Shown here: positions 1 through 12,200 of the stretch, piece by piece | Numbering within the stretch: the first letter of the stretch is position 1 | Layout: every line of letters begins with the position of its first letter | NCBI GenBank assembly: GCA_035610365.1 | Contig: CM069436.1 | Span: forward strand, 61,457,505 to 61,521,504 | DNA length: 64,000 nt | Direction of reading: 5' to 3' | Source: Aquatica leii | Lineage: Eukaryota; Arthropoda; Insecta; Coleoptera; Lampyridae | Program-made: the position numbers and the translations under genes | Notes under the pieces: generated by a model | The model's database searches: none | The model's input: only the letters and a program-made list of their open reading frames with translations | What the model was told of the DNA's origin: nothing

Positions 1-179
1 TTAGTTTATCGTTGGTTATGTTAAAGTTTTAAATTTAAAAAGTAGGTTGCTAAAAATTGTATGGTTAGAGCATAACTAGACAGAAGGTTAAGACACCAAG
101 AACAGTTAAGAACAGTCAGATGCAACAGTGAGACAACATCGACAGACAACAGTTAATTAGTAGTTTTTAGCACACTGAC

Positions 180-266
180 CTACGCCACTGTTGTGGGTGT
201 CCGATTCATCATCAGACACGGCTTCCACGTCAATCAGGGGACTATTGCTGCGGGCCCATTCCCCAC
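180..266 (-). CDS. Camta: Camta exon (last in window): acidic segment before the missing IQ region
   Basis: Reads EWARSNSPLIDVEAVSDDES, then DTHNSGV. To keep phase, the acceptor must be the second of two AGs (GCGAG, exon from 266). The likely donor is GTAG then GTCAGT at 175-179. The open frame would otherwise continue eight codons to a TAA at 157-159, which could be an alternative short end lacking the IQ motifs. The remaining exons should lie beyond base 1. Confidence 0.75.
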
Positions 267-3200
267 CTCGCCTACACATCCGTCAAAACCAAAAAAATAA
301 TCAGCGCAACATAAACATAAATTAGTAATTTAAATTAAATTATTTAAGTAAATGTAGTAATTAATCTTGTTTTTTTAATGTGTTCTTATTATTATATAAA
401 ATAAAATAAAAAATAAACATAAGCAATGGTTGTAAATGTATAAACCAATTTATTCGGAGCACATGCAATTTCGCCTTTATAACTTACCTGTTTTAAATCT
501 AGAATTTAACGTTCAAATATCGATTAAAAAAAGTGAAAACCGTTTCAACAAAAGAAATAATAGTCAAAAAATGGTATATACTTACATAAAGCAAAATCCA
601 TTTTTCTAGAATGGGGACCATCAGAATGTTCACTGTCAAAAGAATTGTCATGGTTTGATAACGGCGAACTTAGTGGTAAGGACATACTTCGATCAAATCT
701 GACGAAAAAGAGAGAATGTTTTATTATAAATCAGTTGTGATTAAAACGTAACGTAATAAATAAAACAATATCAAAAATTTCCCGTTTAAACCACATTTTG
801 TATCCTATACCAAAATTTAATGATATTTACGAATAATTACAAAAAAACTCTAAACATATCAAGAACTCTAAACAAATCAACTACAGTCTATTAGAAAAAT
901 ATAAACAACCAAATTCGTATAAAATTATGTAGCCAATAAAAATAAAATAAACAGAAAAGGAGCTTTGTTTTTAGCTAGACAAAGCTCTGAATGGCGCTAA
1001 AAAATAAAATTCGAAGAATTGCCTAAACTGTAAAAAGAAAATGAATACAAATCATAGACACAACGCTGATTCAATTTAACGTACATGGCGGATTTAATAG
1101 AATTGGTATTCCGCACAGTTAAAAAATCGCCAAGAAAAACGAGATGGATTTAAACTTGATCAAAGTTTACAAAATAAATGTCGAAGACTACATACATTTT
1201 TCCAAAACATAAATTTAGCTTCAAATAAAAAACTTATCATAAGAAAAACAGAGAAAGCAAATAAACATAGATTCACAAAGCAATATATTATTCTTACCTA
1301 GACAATTTTGAATTGTTTATACAATAAGTCTTTGATTTGAATTTTAAAGATGGCAAACTATCGATAGATTGTACGGCGGTCATGTGGATACCACTATCAA
1401 TTGAAGGTCGTTTGATTAAACGATGTCCCGGATTACGACTTTGTACATTAGCTTCTGAAAGTAATGGGCTTGGAAGAAAATTTAACGCTTTATTGGAAGA
1501 ATTTAAACTTTGTTCATTAGACTCATCGAATCCATGTCTAAATTTAATACTTTATATTTTTGGGATTCGTTTCTACAACAAAAGATTATTTAATTAAAGT
1601 AAATTCAACCAAAAATAAACAAACCTGGTTACCACGCCTGGTCTAAGAAAAACGCCATCGTGCGATTTACTGGTTGAAGCAATTGACGTTAGAGATGCTA
1701 CTGAGCTTGCGGGTGAAATTGCTGAAGGTGATATTGCGTTATCGCTGTAACCGTTAACCGAGTGTAACAACATGTTGGCCTTGTCTCGCCGCGCTTCTAA
1801 CTTTTCCAATTCCTTCACTAAATCCATATTGCAATTTATCCTGGCGCATTCGAGTGCTGTTTGTAACGAATTATTTCTTATGTTCAAAGCAGTGTGATTC
1901 CATTTGTACAGCATCACCGCAGTTTCGGTGTGTCCTTTAACACAAGCCCACATCTAAAAGTATCACTGTAGCCAAATACAATAAATAATTGTGTAAGACA
2001 TACCAACGGCGTGTATCCATCGTCGTCCTGACTTAAAGCGTCAACTTCAGTTTCCAGAAGAAGAGAAGAGTTCTCTGCCCGCCAGTGCAGAAGCGCGCAT
2101 ACCAACCGTGAGTAACCAAGCGACGCTGCCAAGTGTAGTAAAGTCATTCCTCTGTGACTAGCAAACCAAGAAACGCTCAACTCTTCGCCGTATCTCCACA
2201 ATCTAGATGTCATAGTCTGACAGTACGAAACTAGCCTATCTTCAAAATTTGGTTGCATAAATAAATTAGTATCCTCTACCTAAAATTCTTGATTCAGTTT
2301 ACGTGCAACCAAAGTCACAAGTACTTGCGTGATCTGATCCATCAACTGGCTCTTGTTTAATCTGCAGTCTATCGTCCATAGCTTCGAGTCTTTGTAACAG
2401 TGTGAATTTAAGCAAATTATCGTTCGAACGTTCTACTTTAGGCTCTGGAGCAGGAACTTGTTCTTCGCGTGGGGGTAATTTGTATTCAAATATCACAGAA
2501 TTAGATATAACGCATCCATTACAAGCTACTTGCAATGTCGCAAGGCCTGCTTCGTGAGCTATAACACTTCATTGTACAACAAGTTAAAAATCGCAATTTA
2601 AAAGTACCTGGACAATAACAACGTAACACACCATCTTGCACAAGAGTAGTGGGTACAGGGAATGTATCAAAAGTACCGTGTAAGGACCAGATGAATGCCA
2701 AGGTCCCGTGACTAAAACCTTAATACCACCTTTCGGGATAAGCCCACTCTGGAGAATAATCAGTAATTTTAGCTGTTCCATCCATTTGCATGCTAGTTTG
2801 AGTTTGCATCATATTGACGTGAGTTTTTCCGGAATTTTCGTTCTCGGACGGATTTACATCTAAAAGACCGGTATGTCCAGAATCTAATCCTTCTAAATCC
2901 GGAAATTCACCCAACATGTCGAAAGCATCTAAATTTACAAAAACGTCATCATCAACGACGTGCGTAGGTGAAACAACAACATCACAACTGTTAATAAAAT
3001 CCATCGGATTCATATCAGGTGATATACCGTGTGACTGCTGCTGACTTTGATGATCACGTTTATTGTTGATAATTCTATTCCTATTTGTTGTTTCGGTATT
3101 ATGATTTTGGTGTGCTTCTAGTTCCGATGAACACAGTGGCATATTGGCAGATAACGTTTTTTGTATATCTTCTTGGGACAAATCTAAAGTTTCGTTAAAG

Positions 3201-6200
3201 AAACTACCAGTTACTATGGAAGACCCAACGTTTTTGCTAACTAAAGATCCACTAGAATCCGTATTCAAAAGTACTACAGTATCACCACAAAAATTTTGAT
3301 GTTTAAAGTCTGTCATTTCTTCGTTGCTCGTGTCCATACGTTTGGAAGGAGTTGATGGGGCGCTAACCATTAACATTTCGTTTTGTTGTTGGTGGTGGTG
3401 GTGGACGTTTTTATTTTGATGATTAAAAGACATATTGCTTAACATGGTTTGTCTCATACTTTCCGCCGATAATTCCATTTTGGGTTCTTTGGTATTTAAC
3501 ATTCTTCCATTTGTCCTATTTAGATTTTGGCTATAAGAACATTGATTTGTGTCCATTACTTCCTGTTTTAGCACGGTTGGGCCGTTTTTAGACGACCTTT
3601 CCGATTTAGATTGAACCCTGCTGGCTGTAGTGCTCGAGACAAAATTAGCTACTGAAACTGGAGCAACAAAAGATTGATGAGTAGTTGAATTGGTCGACGT
3701 TGTTGAATTACTGTTTAGAATAAGTAAACCACCACCGCCTTGTATTTGTGAAAGACTAAGTACTAAGGGCGGGGTGTTAGCAGAGGCGGAAGAGTTTTGT
3801 CCGCTGGATTGTCCGTGATGATTTCTAATATCGCGAGAATAAACCCTACCGGTGTGGTTATTAAGAAACATTCCTCCCGAACCAGTCGTCGACGATACTT
3901 GATTATTTTCAGCGCGACTAGGAGGCCTTGAATTTGAACTAGACGACGGTAGGGAATTACCTAATTCGTTTTTAGCAGCTGTTATTCGTCGCATAGGATG
4001 CGAACATGATTTGCCATCGGCACACGTCGAATCTGGACAACCGCATTCTAATTGTTTTACTAACGCCGCCTGTCGAGCTACCCGTTGTTTTTCCATTAAT
4101 TGACTAACTATTGCTTCGACCGTTTCAGCAGTCTGTAATTTAAAATTCTGCTAAATTCGTTTAAAACAGTTCCCAGTTTAAAATTACCGATATTTCTAAT
4201 TCGTTGTTAAGATCGGGCTCATCTTCGCTAAAAAACATCGGTTTCAATTGCGAAATCAATTCCTCCTTTGTCCATTCCTTTTTATCGGCCCATAAGGATA
4301 AGCTTGGTGTTATAACGGCAAGTTTGTTGTCGTCCGGGTACGGTACATTTAGGTAATGTACTAATACTATATCGGGATTCTGTAAGGAATTAAAAATATA
4401 AAAATAAGACGATAATTTCTTAAGCAGATTAATGCCATGTGCTCTGTTACGTAATGTAATTAAATTACGTGACAACGTTCATATTGAAACCTTAGCGAGA
4501 TAGTAAATAATTAAGCTCACCTGTAAAAGCCAATAGCATCTTCGGTGAAAGGTCGGTAATATTGCGGAATGAACGTAGCATCCGTAAATACACTAGAAGA
4601 AAAATGTGCAAAATTAATGTTTCTAAATATACAAAGTTGATTGGTATAAATTCCATTCTAACAATAGAATATAATAAACCTCGCGAAGTTTAGTAAGGCA
4701 GTTTAAATTCATACAGCTCCAGCTTCGTCCGAGATTGATTAAATAACAGTGTCATGTCACGCGCCAAACAAAAAGCACATCACACTGTACGAATCTCAAA
4801 ATTTAATCTAAAGTTGTGTCGCGATACGTAAAATATTCATGCAGCCTTTTTTTAATATTTTAAGTACACGACTTTGCAAATCTAAAGGTGATGAATGTGT
4901 TTCATTAAAGCATTTATTATCGTATTAGGTCACCTTTCAAAAAATTTCACTCAGTACGAAAAGTCAGTAACAGTTGGGGTTGTATTGTAATTTATCATTT
5001 ACACTGTACCACGTTTTCATTTTGAAAATTTCTTAATACATTTTCCATTGCGTCGTTTCGAAATTGCAAAAATCATTTTTAACTCGAATAGACTGAAATT
5101 AAATAACCATTTTGAGTAAAAGAAAAATTAATTGTGTAATTAGAAGTAGACTTGTATTTTCGAATGAAGTAACGACGTGACGACGACTAATTCATTTAGA
5201 ACTAATAGAACAATTAGACAAGTATGAACAAACGAAAAATTATGACAAAAACATACGAAAAAACTATTAAAAATATATAAAGAGCAAAGTTTAATTCAAA
5301 ATCCATTAATCATCAAACATTTTTCTTCTAATTGCGATTCATAGCCTAAATGTCTTTTTTAGTTTTCCCTGATACGCTACATTTTAAATTATAAACTTCA
5401 ATTAAAAATAAATTTTGAATTATTTCTATTAATTTCAAGGTTCACTACGAAGATATTTAATATTACTACATTTATGCCGAAAAAACACTTCCAATTAGAT
5501 AAAAATCAATATTACACAAGATAAAAATTCAGAATCCAGTGATGACGGGGGTAGTTAACAAAGCGCCTCTATCCAACTAAAAGCGCCAGTTTGTTAATTA
5601 CCGAGTTCCATCTTGTATGTATTTGTACTATATGTCCGCTATGCATTAATTTTATTCATTAAGTTTTTCTGTCCCTTGCGAATATGTTTAATGTTGAGCT
5701 GGCAATTCCTCTCCGAGTTATTGCAAATTTTAGATTGAGAAGTGTTCATGTTTGTGCCCAATATGCCAAAGTTGGTAACACACATTGGTCAAATAATTTG
5801 CACATATTAGTCGTTTACGACGCGACAGTCAAGAAAAGAATAACTTGTTTAATCGTTTTCAATTAATGTATCCGTTTTCGCCATTTTTTGTTGTTTTTGT
5901 TTTAAATATTTTTTTTCATACTAAGATGAGAACGTCTTCCGGGTTTGGACCATATCGTTGTTGTAACCGAAGTTGGTTACATTTCGCCCACTTTCGTAAG
6001 AGGCTTCACACTACAAAGTTAGATAATCAACTTGTGCACCAAGCCAGATTCTACACTCCATAGAAGTGACTTAAGAAGAAGTAGTCTTCGTATTATAAAG
6101 AAGAAGTATTGACATAGCTGGTTAAGCTCAACTTTGATTGGGTTACGGTCGAAAAAGAGCGTGTTTTCAATGAAAGAGTAATGACCGGAAACCAAAGAGG

Positions 6201-9200
6201 GGATAGCTCGAAACCATTATCACGGTTAAAGTTGTTTGTTTGATGATTTCTATGCTCTCTAGAATTTTCCTATGGAAGAAGAAATCACATGAACAAGAAA
6301 TTTGGTATACACCTTGAGATGACAGTGTAGGAACTTTATTTTGCCACTGTGAATACAAATGCGACCTGAAATGTGGCGGGGAAGATGTCTTATAGAAGAC
6401 TCGACAGCACGATAAATAATTTACTATAGCTGACTTTGTATTATAATATGTAAAGTATCATACGATAATTTTAGGCAACTATATTTTGTTGCTTGAAAAA
6501 ATTTGTGGCAGTGTGCAGTGATTAAGGTATTTGTCATCAGATTTAAGTCATTGTGCTAATCTTCTGGGCATGTTTCCATTTTCTTATTTAGACCTAACTA
6601 CATTTTTTTTGTATTGTACTGAATGTTGTCTGAGAAGATTTACGTTTGAATCGTTTTTTAACATTTTCCCCTTTTTCAGTTTAGTGCGTCATCCGCTACT
6701 TTAGTCTTGGCAGTTCTATGATCACTTCAGATTATTCAAAAGACGTAATATATTGTATCATAGATTTACTGAATAATAGTCACTTTCGTTTTTGGTTCTT
6801 CCATCAGAGGTTACCTAAATTCGCTTTCTCTGTAGTTACATTCTGAAGCGTGAGTTCATAGCATAGAGTTGTTGCTAGATACTATTCCGTGTTTTCTTCT
6901 TCACATTCTAATATAACATTAAAATTTCTCATAACTAGACCATATGTATATTTATCATCGTTCACAGTTTTCATATCTTTATTAAATAATTCACAGAAAT
7001 ATCGAGAACATTAAATTTTTAACCAGGGTTTTTTTGGTGTCCAAAGAATAATACATCATTTCAAATATCTTAATTTGTTTCTTTAAAACAAAACATTTAT
7101 AAACGAAAAATCCATATTTAACACATGCATCCAACTTTTTACCCAAAACGCTGATTTATAAATGAGTAATTCATAATCTAGTTTAAGAACCTATTACTTC
7201 AGAATAGAAATTGGTCATTTCTTAATGTCATTTTATGATCATTTGCAATCTTTATTTTATATTTATCTATTACTTGTTAAGAATTTCAAATTGAGTATGT
7301 AATACAATTCAATTTCTTAGATCTAAAACGTACATCTTCAAAATTAAATAAAAGTGCAAGAGGACGCCTGAATTGTCAACACGTTGACAGTGATTGCAAT
7401 TCTTTACAAACTTATTACGACGATAACAACAAAAATAGTTCTGGCCAAAAGTCTGATTTCACTAGGATTTATAAACTTGCAAAAAATTGGCTTTGTTCAT
7501 CACCAAGCAAACGTCGGTTATCTTGCACTGTATAAGTCCTCAACTGAGATTTCCCATTAAAGAAATAAAATACCTACCACGTTACCAATATCACTCAATT
7601 AAGGTAAGAAGAAAACGCAGTAAAATATTGTCAAAACTCATAATAATAATTACTTTTGTTGCCATTTATATAAACAATAAATTTTTTATTAGGCCCAGAA
7701 AATACTATGGTAAAAATTGTTTCATTGCATTTCAGTACTTTGAGAAATTTATTGAAACTATAACTAAATAATTTAAGTTTGGGAAATGCTATTCAACCGA
7801 TTGAAACATATAATCCTGCAGAAATTTTCACAAAATGATCAAAACAACCTTCTTCATGATGAACACATTTCAAATGATTCAGCAACTGATGCTCCAAATT
7901 TTGGTTTGGCAAAATAACCACAGCTCGTAATAGCAGATGATGAACCTGCGATACATCGAGTATTAGTTGTTTACTGTTATGAAGTGATAGTTCAAAAGAT
8001 CACATTTTCCAGCTTTTTGATGCTTACCAGCCTGTCCCAGACAGTCCAGACACTCAAATGACCGACAAAGATACGCAGAAGCAAATACTAGTTTTCCTGG
8101 ATGACAATTCATTGCCAAAATTTTGGAACACCAAGCAAAAAAAATGAGAATCTACCTTAAAATCAAACAAATAACACCTGCGCAGCAATGGGCGAAAATA
8201 GAAATCGAGAAGTACGGCAAAGACAAACTGATTCAACAGGCTTCTTTAAAAAAGAAAATTCCTAACCATGTCAATTCAAAATCGCACCAGGTATTTGCCG
8301 ATCTCGTTCAAAAGGTGAAATCGAAGGACTTCGATCTTGACAAATATGCTACGAACAAGCAAAGGAAGAACGGAACGCGTGTTTCGTACGATGTGCAATT
8401 TGGTAAAAAACTGTCGACCATATAAGGACATGCAGAAACTGAACGGTTGTGATATGGGTACTATTCTCCATTCGAAAAGGACATGTGTCAAAATTGCTGA
8501 CTTAATTGGTGTTGAAATTCGTAGCAAACTGCTTATGGAGATTGTCCAATCAAACACTAAATTTGGCATCATTCTTGATAAATCAACTTCGCTGAGCCTG
8601 ATATCGTCCATCGCAATTTATTATTTATATACAATTGGTTCAACTTAATGACATGTCTGCTAAAGACATCCGTGTTAAAGTTTTTACTATACTAAGAAGT
8701 CACGGAATTCAGGAGTCCAATCTTCAATAAAGTTTGATAGGCGTAACTTGTGATGGTGCTTCGGGGATGCTTGAAAAAATAAAAGGTGTTACTGAATATT
8801 TCAGGTAGCAATATACAAAGTTGATCATCTGACACTGCTCTGCCCACCGTCTTGAATTGTGTGTTGGAGACACCATGAAAGAACTGAATCAAATCAATCA
8901 CTCAAAGTGTTTATCGAAAAGCTTCATGGCCTCTATACTACAAACCCAAAAAACCAGCGAGAATTAAAAGAATGTGCGAAAAACCTAGATGTGAAGTTGC
9001 TAAAGATAGGAAAAATTCTAAGCACTCGTTGGATAGCCACAAGCTTAAGAACTGTCCGTGGCGTCTGGGAAAACTATGCTGCTTGTTTACTCACTGCAAG
9101 CTAAGAAAGATTTGCTTCTCTGGTACAATTTATTACGATTATTAATAATCGTTCATTTTATTAAAAATAGAAATTAGTTTAAAGTTATTTGAGAAGTTGT

Positions 9201-12200
9201 TGACAAAATGCAAACCAATTTTTTTCATTTCGAGTCATTCCCGTAACGAATTACTTGATTGATAGCGATAGAAATACGTCTCTGATGGCGATTTTAAATT
9301 GCTCTTTTAAGTAGGTGGCTTATTAATTAATTAATTAAGTTTTAACGTAGCTATCAATTAATGCATTAGAAAATAATCTGGTGATTTAGTTTTTGTTATT
9401 TTCACAGTATGTGTTGTTTATATGAAGTTATTCGAGCAATATAATTTACTTATAGAAATCCGTATCAGACGAAAAACGTGATGATAATGACAGAGCCGTA
9501 TATGGTGGTTGTGCACGTCTTCTCAGCTCGGTTGAATTCGTGAAGAACTCGGAGTTGAGATACAATTTTTTATGTAAACTAAGTGCATTATCCCTCAAAC
9601 TGCAAAAACGTGACATTTCGATCATTGAGGAACATCATAGTATTGATATTCAGATCTCGGCTTTGAAGCGAGAGTAGACGAACCTGGACGTTTCAAAACT
9701 GAAGCTTTGAACGCTGCAGGGAAATCGAAATTTGCAGGAGTCATTTTGCACGAGAGTGGTGGTTGATAGTGATACCTCGCACTCAGTTCTATCAAAGAAA
9801 AACAATTTCAGGTCGTAGTGTTGTTGATTCAAAAATAGATAAAAGTGCATATGAACTGCTTCTGAAACAAATCAAAGTGCTGTTTCCGATTTACTGGAAC
9901 GATAACATTGGTATTCTTTATGGAGAGAAAAAGTTGTTGCTCTTTGTGACCATTTTCAGCTGAATAACGAAGCTGTTGTGAGGAGCTTCCGTAACTACAA
10001 GCAAAGCTGATTGACTGCTGATATGTACCAAGTGAATTCCAATATCAAGTGCTGAATGCGAACGAGCTTTCAGCGCAATGAACTTGATAATTACTGACAA
10101 GATCTTCACTAGGAATCGAAAGAGTGACTAACCTTATGTTAATCTTGTTAAATGTACCACCACTGAGCTTACAAAAGACAACCATGCTGCTACTGATACT
10201 AACACTACTAACAGTGTCGTACGTAAAGAGGAAAACTACGAATCTCATAAACTAGTGGCGTGGAAATTGTTCGATTAACACTAACATAAACTGAAATGAT
10301 ACTACGCTTGAATTTAATTATGGTATTCATTAGACTTTCTTGGAGAACATTTCTCATGTAAATAAAAATGTCATCATGTTAAAGTTCAAAAATATTCTGT
10401 TGTTATAACCGATCAATAATAATTTTAATTAAAAAATGCCCTATTTTGCGCCACTTTCCTTTTCAACCATAAAAAGTGGGCTTTTGTTCAAAATGCGAAC
10501 CGGCCCAATTTAATTTACACTTTCCACACTGTGTAGAATGGTAATTACCTAATAGTGTTAGAACCAGTTCGAACTGCTGGTCAAGTTAGACACATATTAA
10601 CAGTTATTCTAAAAGCTATAACGATGGGTGCATGTCATAATTGATTCAGGCATGTCCAGAAAATGTATAGAATTAGGTAGAAGAGGAATTAATCCATTTC
10701 GCAGAACCTCTGAAAACGTAATTAACCGATACTATTATAGAATTTAACCAATCTTTACTTAAACTGCAACCGTGTCACCTTATAATTAAGAATTCATTAA
10801 GTTGGTGCTTTCCAAGTGTTTAGATTATCGGATTTACCTCTTTAACTATTTCAAAAGCATTAAAACCACACCTCATCTGTTGGAGGTTTGTATCCGTTTT
10901 ACAGTAAATCAAAAATATTCCCATTCATGTACTGTTTAAACATAATCGGAAAAAATAATTGTAGTAACTGTCATTATTTGTAGTAGTAACTGGATTTAAC
11001 GTAATTAACTTCTAACCAACACGATTATACTATACTTATAAATCTTTGAAACGACAAAACCAGGAATCTGTAGATTATAAAACCTACAGAAAAAGTAATA
11101 AGTGTTATGCTAGAACGTCGAAAGAATTTTAGTACCAACATTAATGTTCGCAACAAATATAATTTAAAAGAATAGACATTTCGATTATTCAAGAAGGATA
11201 TTATGAACATTTCGATCAAAGAAAGCGGTAAATAAAAAACGTTGACTTAACAAAAACAAGAACATCGAAGACACGAAGACTCTAAGTAGTAAAATGCTAC
11301 AAAACCTAATGTATTAGAAGATGAATGACAATCAAACTTTTTACGATACAAAAATTCGATACTTGATTGGTAGATATTAGTAGCATAAAAATGACAGAAA
11401 AAGAAAATAATACACCAGTTCATCTAAATAACATTCGTAAAATTCGATATAAAAACGTACATAAAACGAAAATTAAATTATGTGGATTTGCGTTTAAATA
11501 CGAATTAAAAGTAGAATTTAACTGATTTTCCATTAATTAGACAGAACGTTTGCGAGTTGAGGTCATAATAAAAGTTTTAATCGATGAATTTTTTATTCTA
11601 ATTTAATAAATTTGTTAAAAAGTTAATTAAAAACTAGGAGGTTGTTTGTAAATATTTCACAACGTGCAATTAATATAAAGCTACCCAGGCAAAAATGATA
11701 TTAGCGCAACATTAATTAAACTTAGTTACATTTCTGTGTTACTGCGTTTATTTGCGTAATTAGTGACGATAATGGTAATATATAACACAGCATATACGCG
11801 TTTTCCAGGTGTATATTTTCTGTATTAATTAGTTAAAAATCTCAAAGTGTTTTAATGACCAAGCGTATATAAAAGCAATGATATTGTAGTTAAAAATTAA
11901 CAAGAAGTAAACAAATAACTACGGAAAATTTTATATTGATTGAAGTACAAATTTAAGTTTAACATTTGTAACCATTTCATGAATTTATTTTAAAAATTAT
12001 GGGGTTTAATTTATTTAAAGAAAATAATGAATTCATTAATCAAAATATTTTCTTAAGTTTTCAATAAAGTTTTCTCATTTTTCTGATAAAAACATGAATA
12101 CTACGACAAAAGAACGATTCGTCTTTTGCATCAATCCATTCGTAAATTACTGTTTGTATTTGTTTGAAATAATAATAAATAAACTCAAAGTAACTTGTGA

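Noticed and set aside
5684..6063. Two overlapping forward open frames
   Set aside because: No family motif and no plausible splice continuation; probably chance or eroded repeat.
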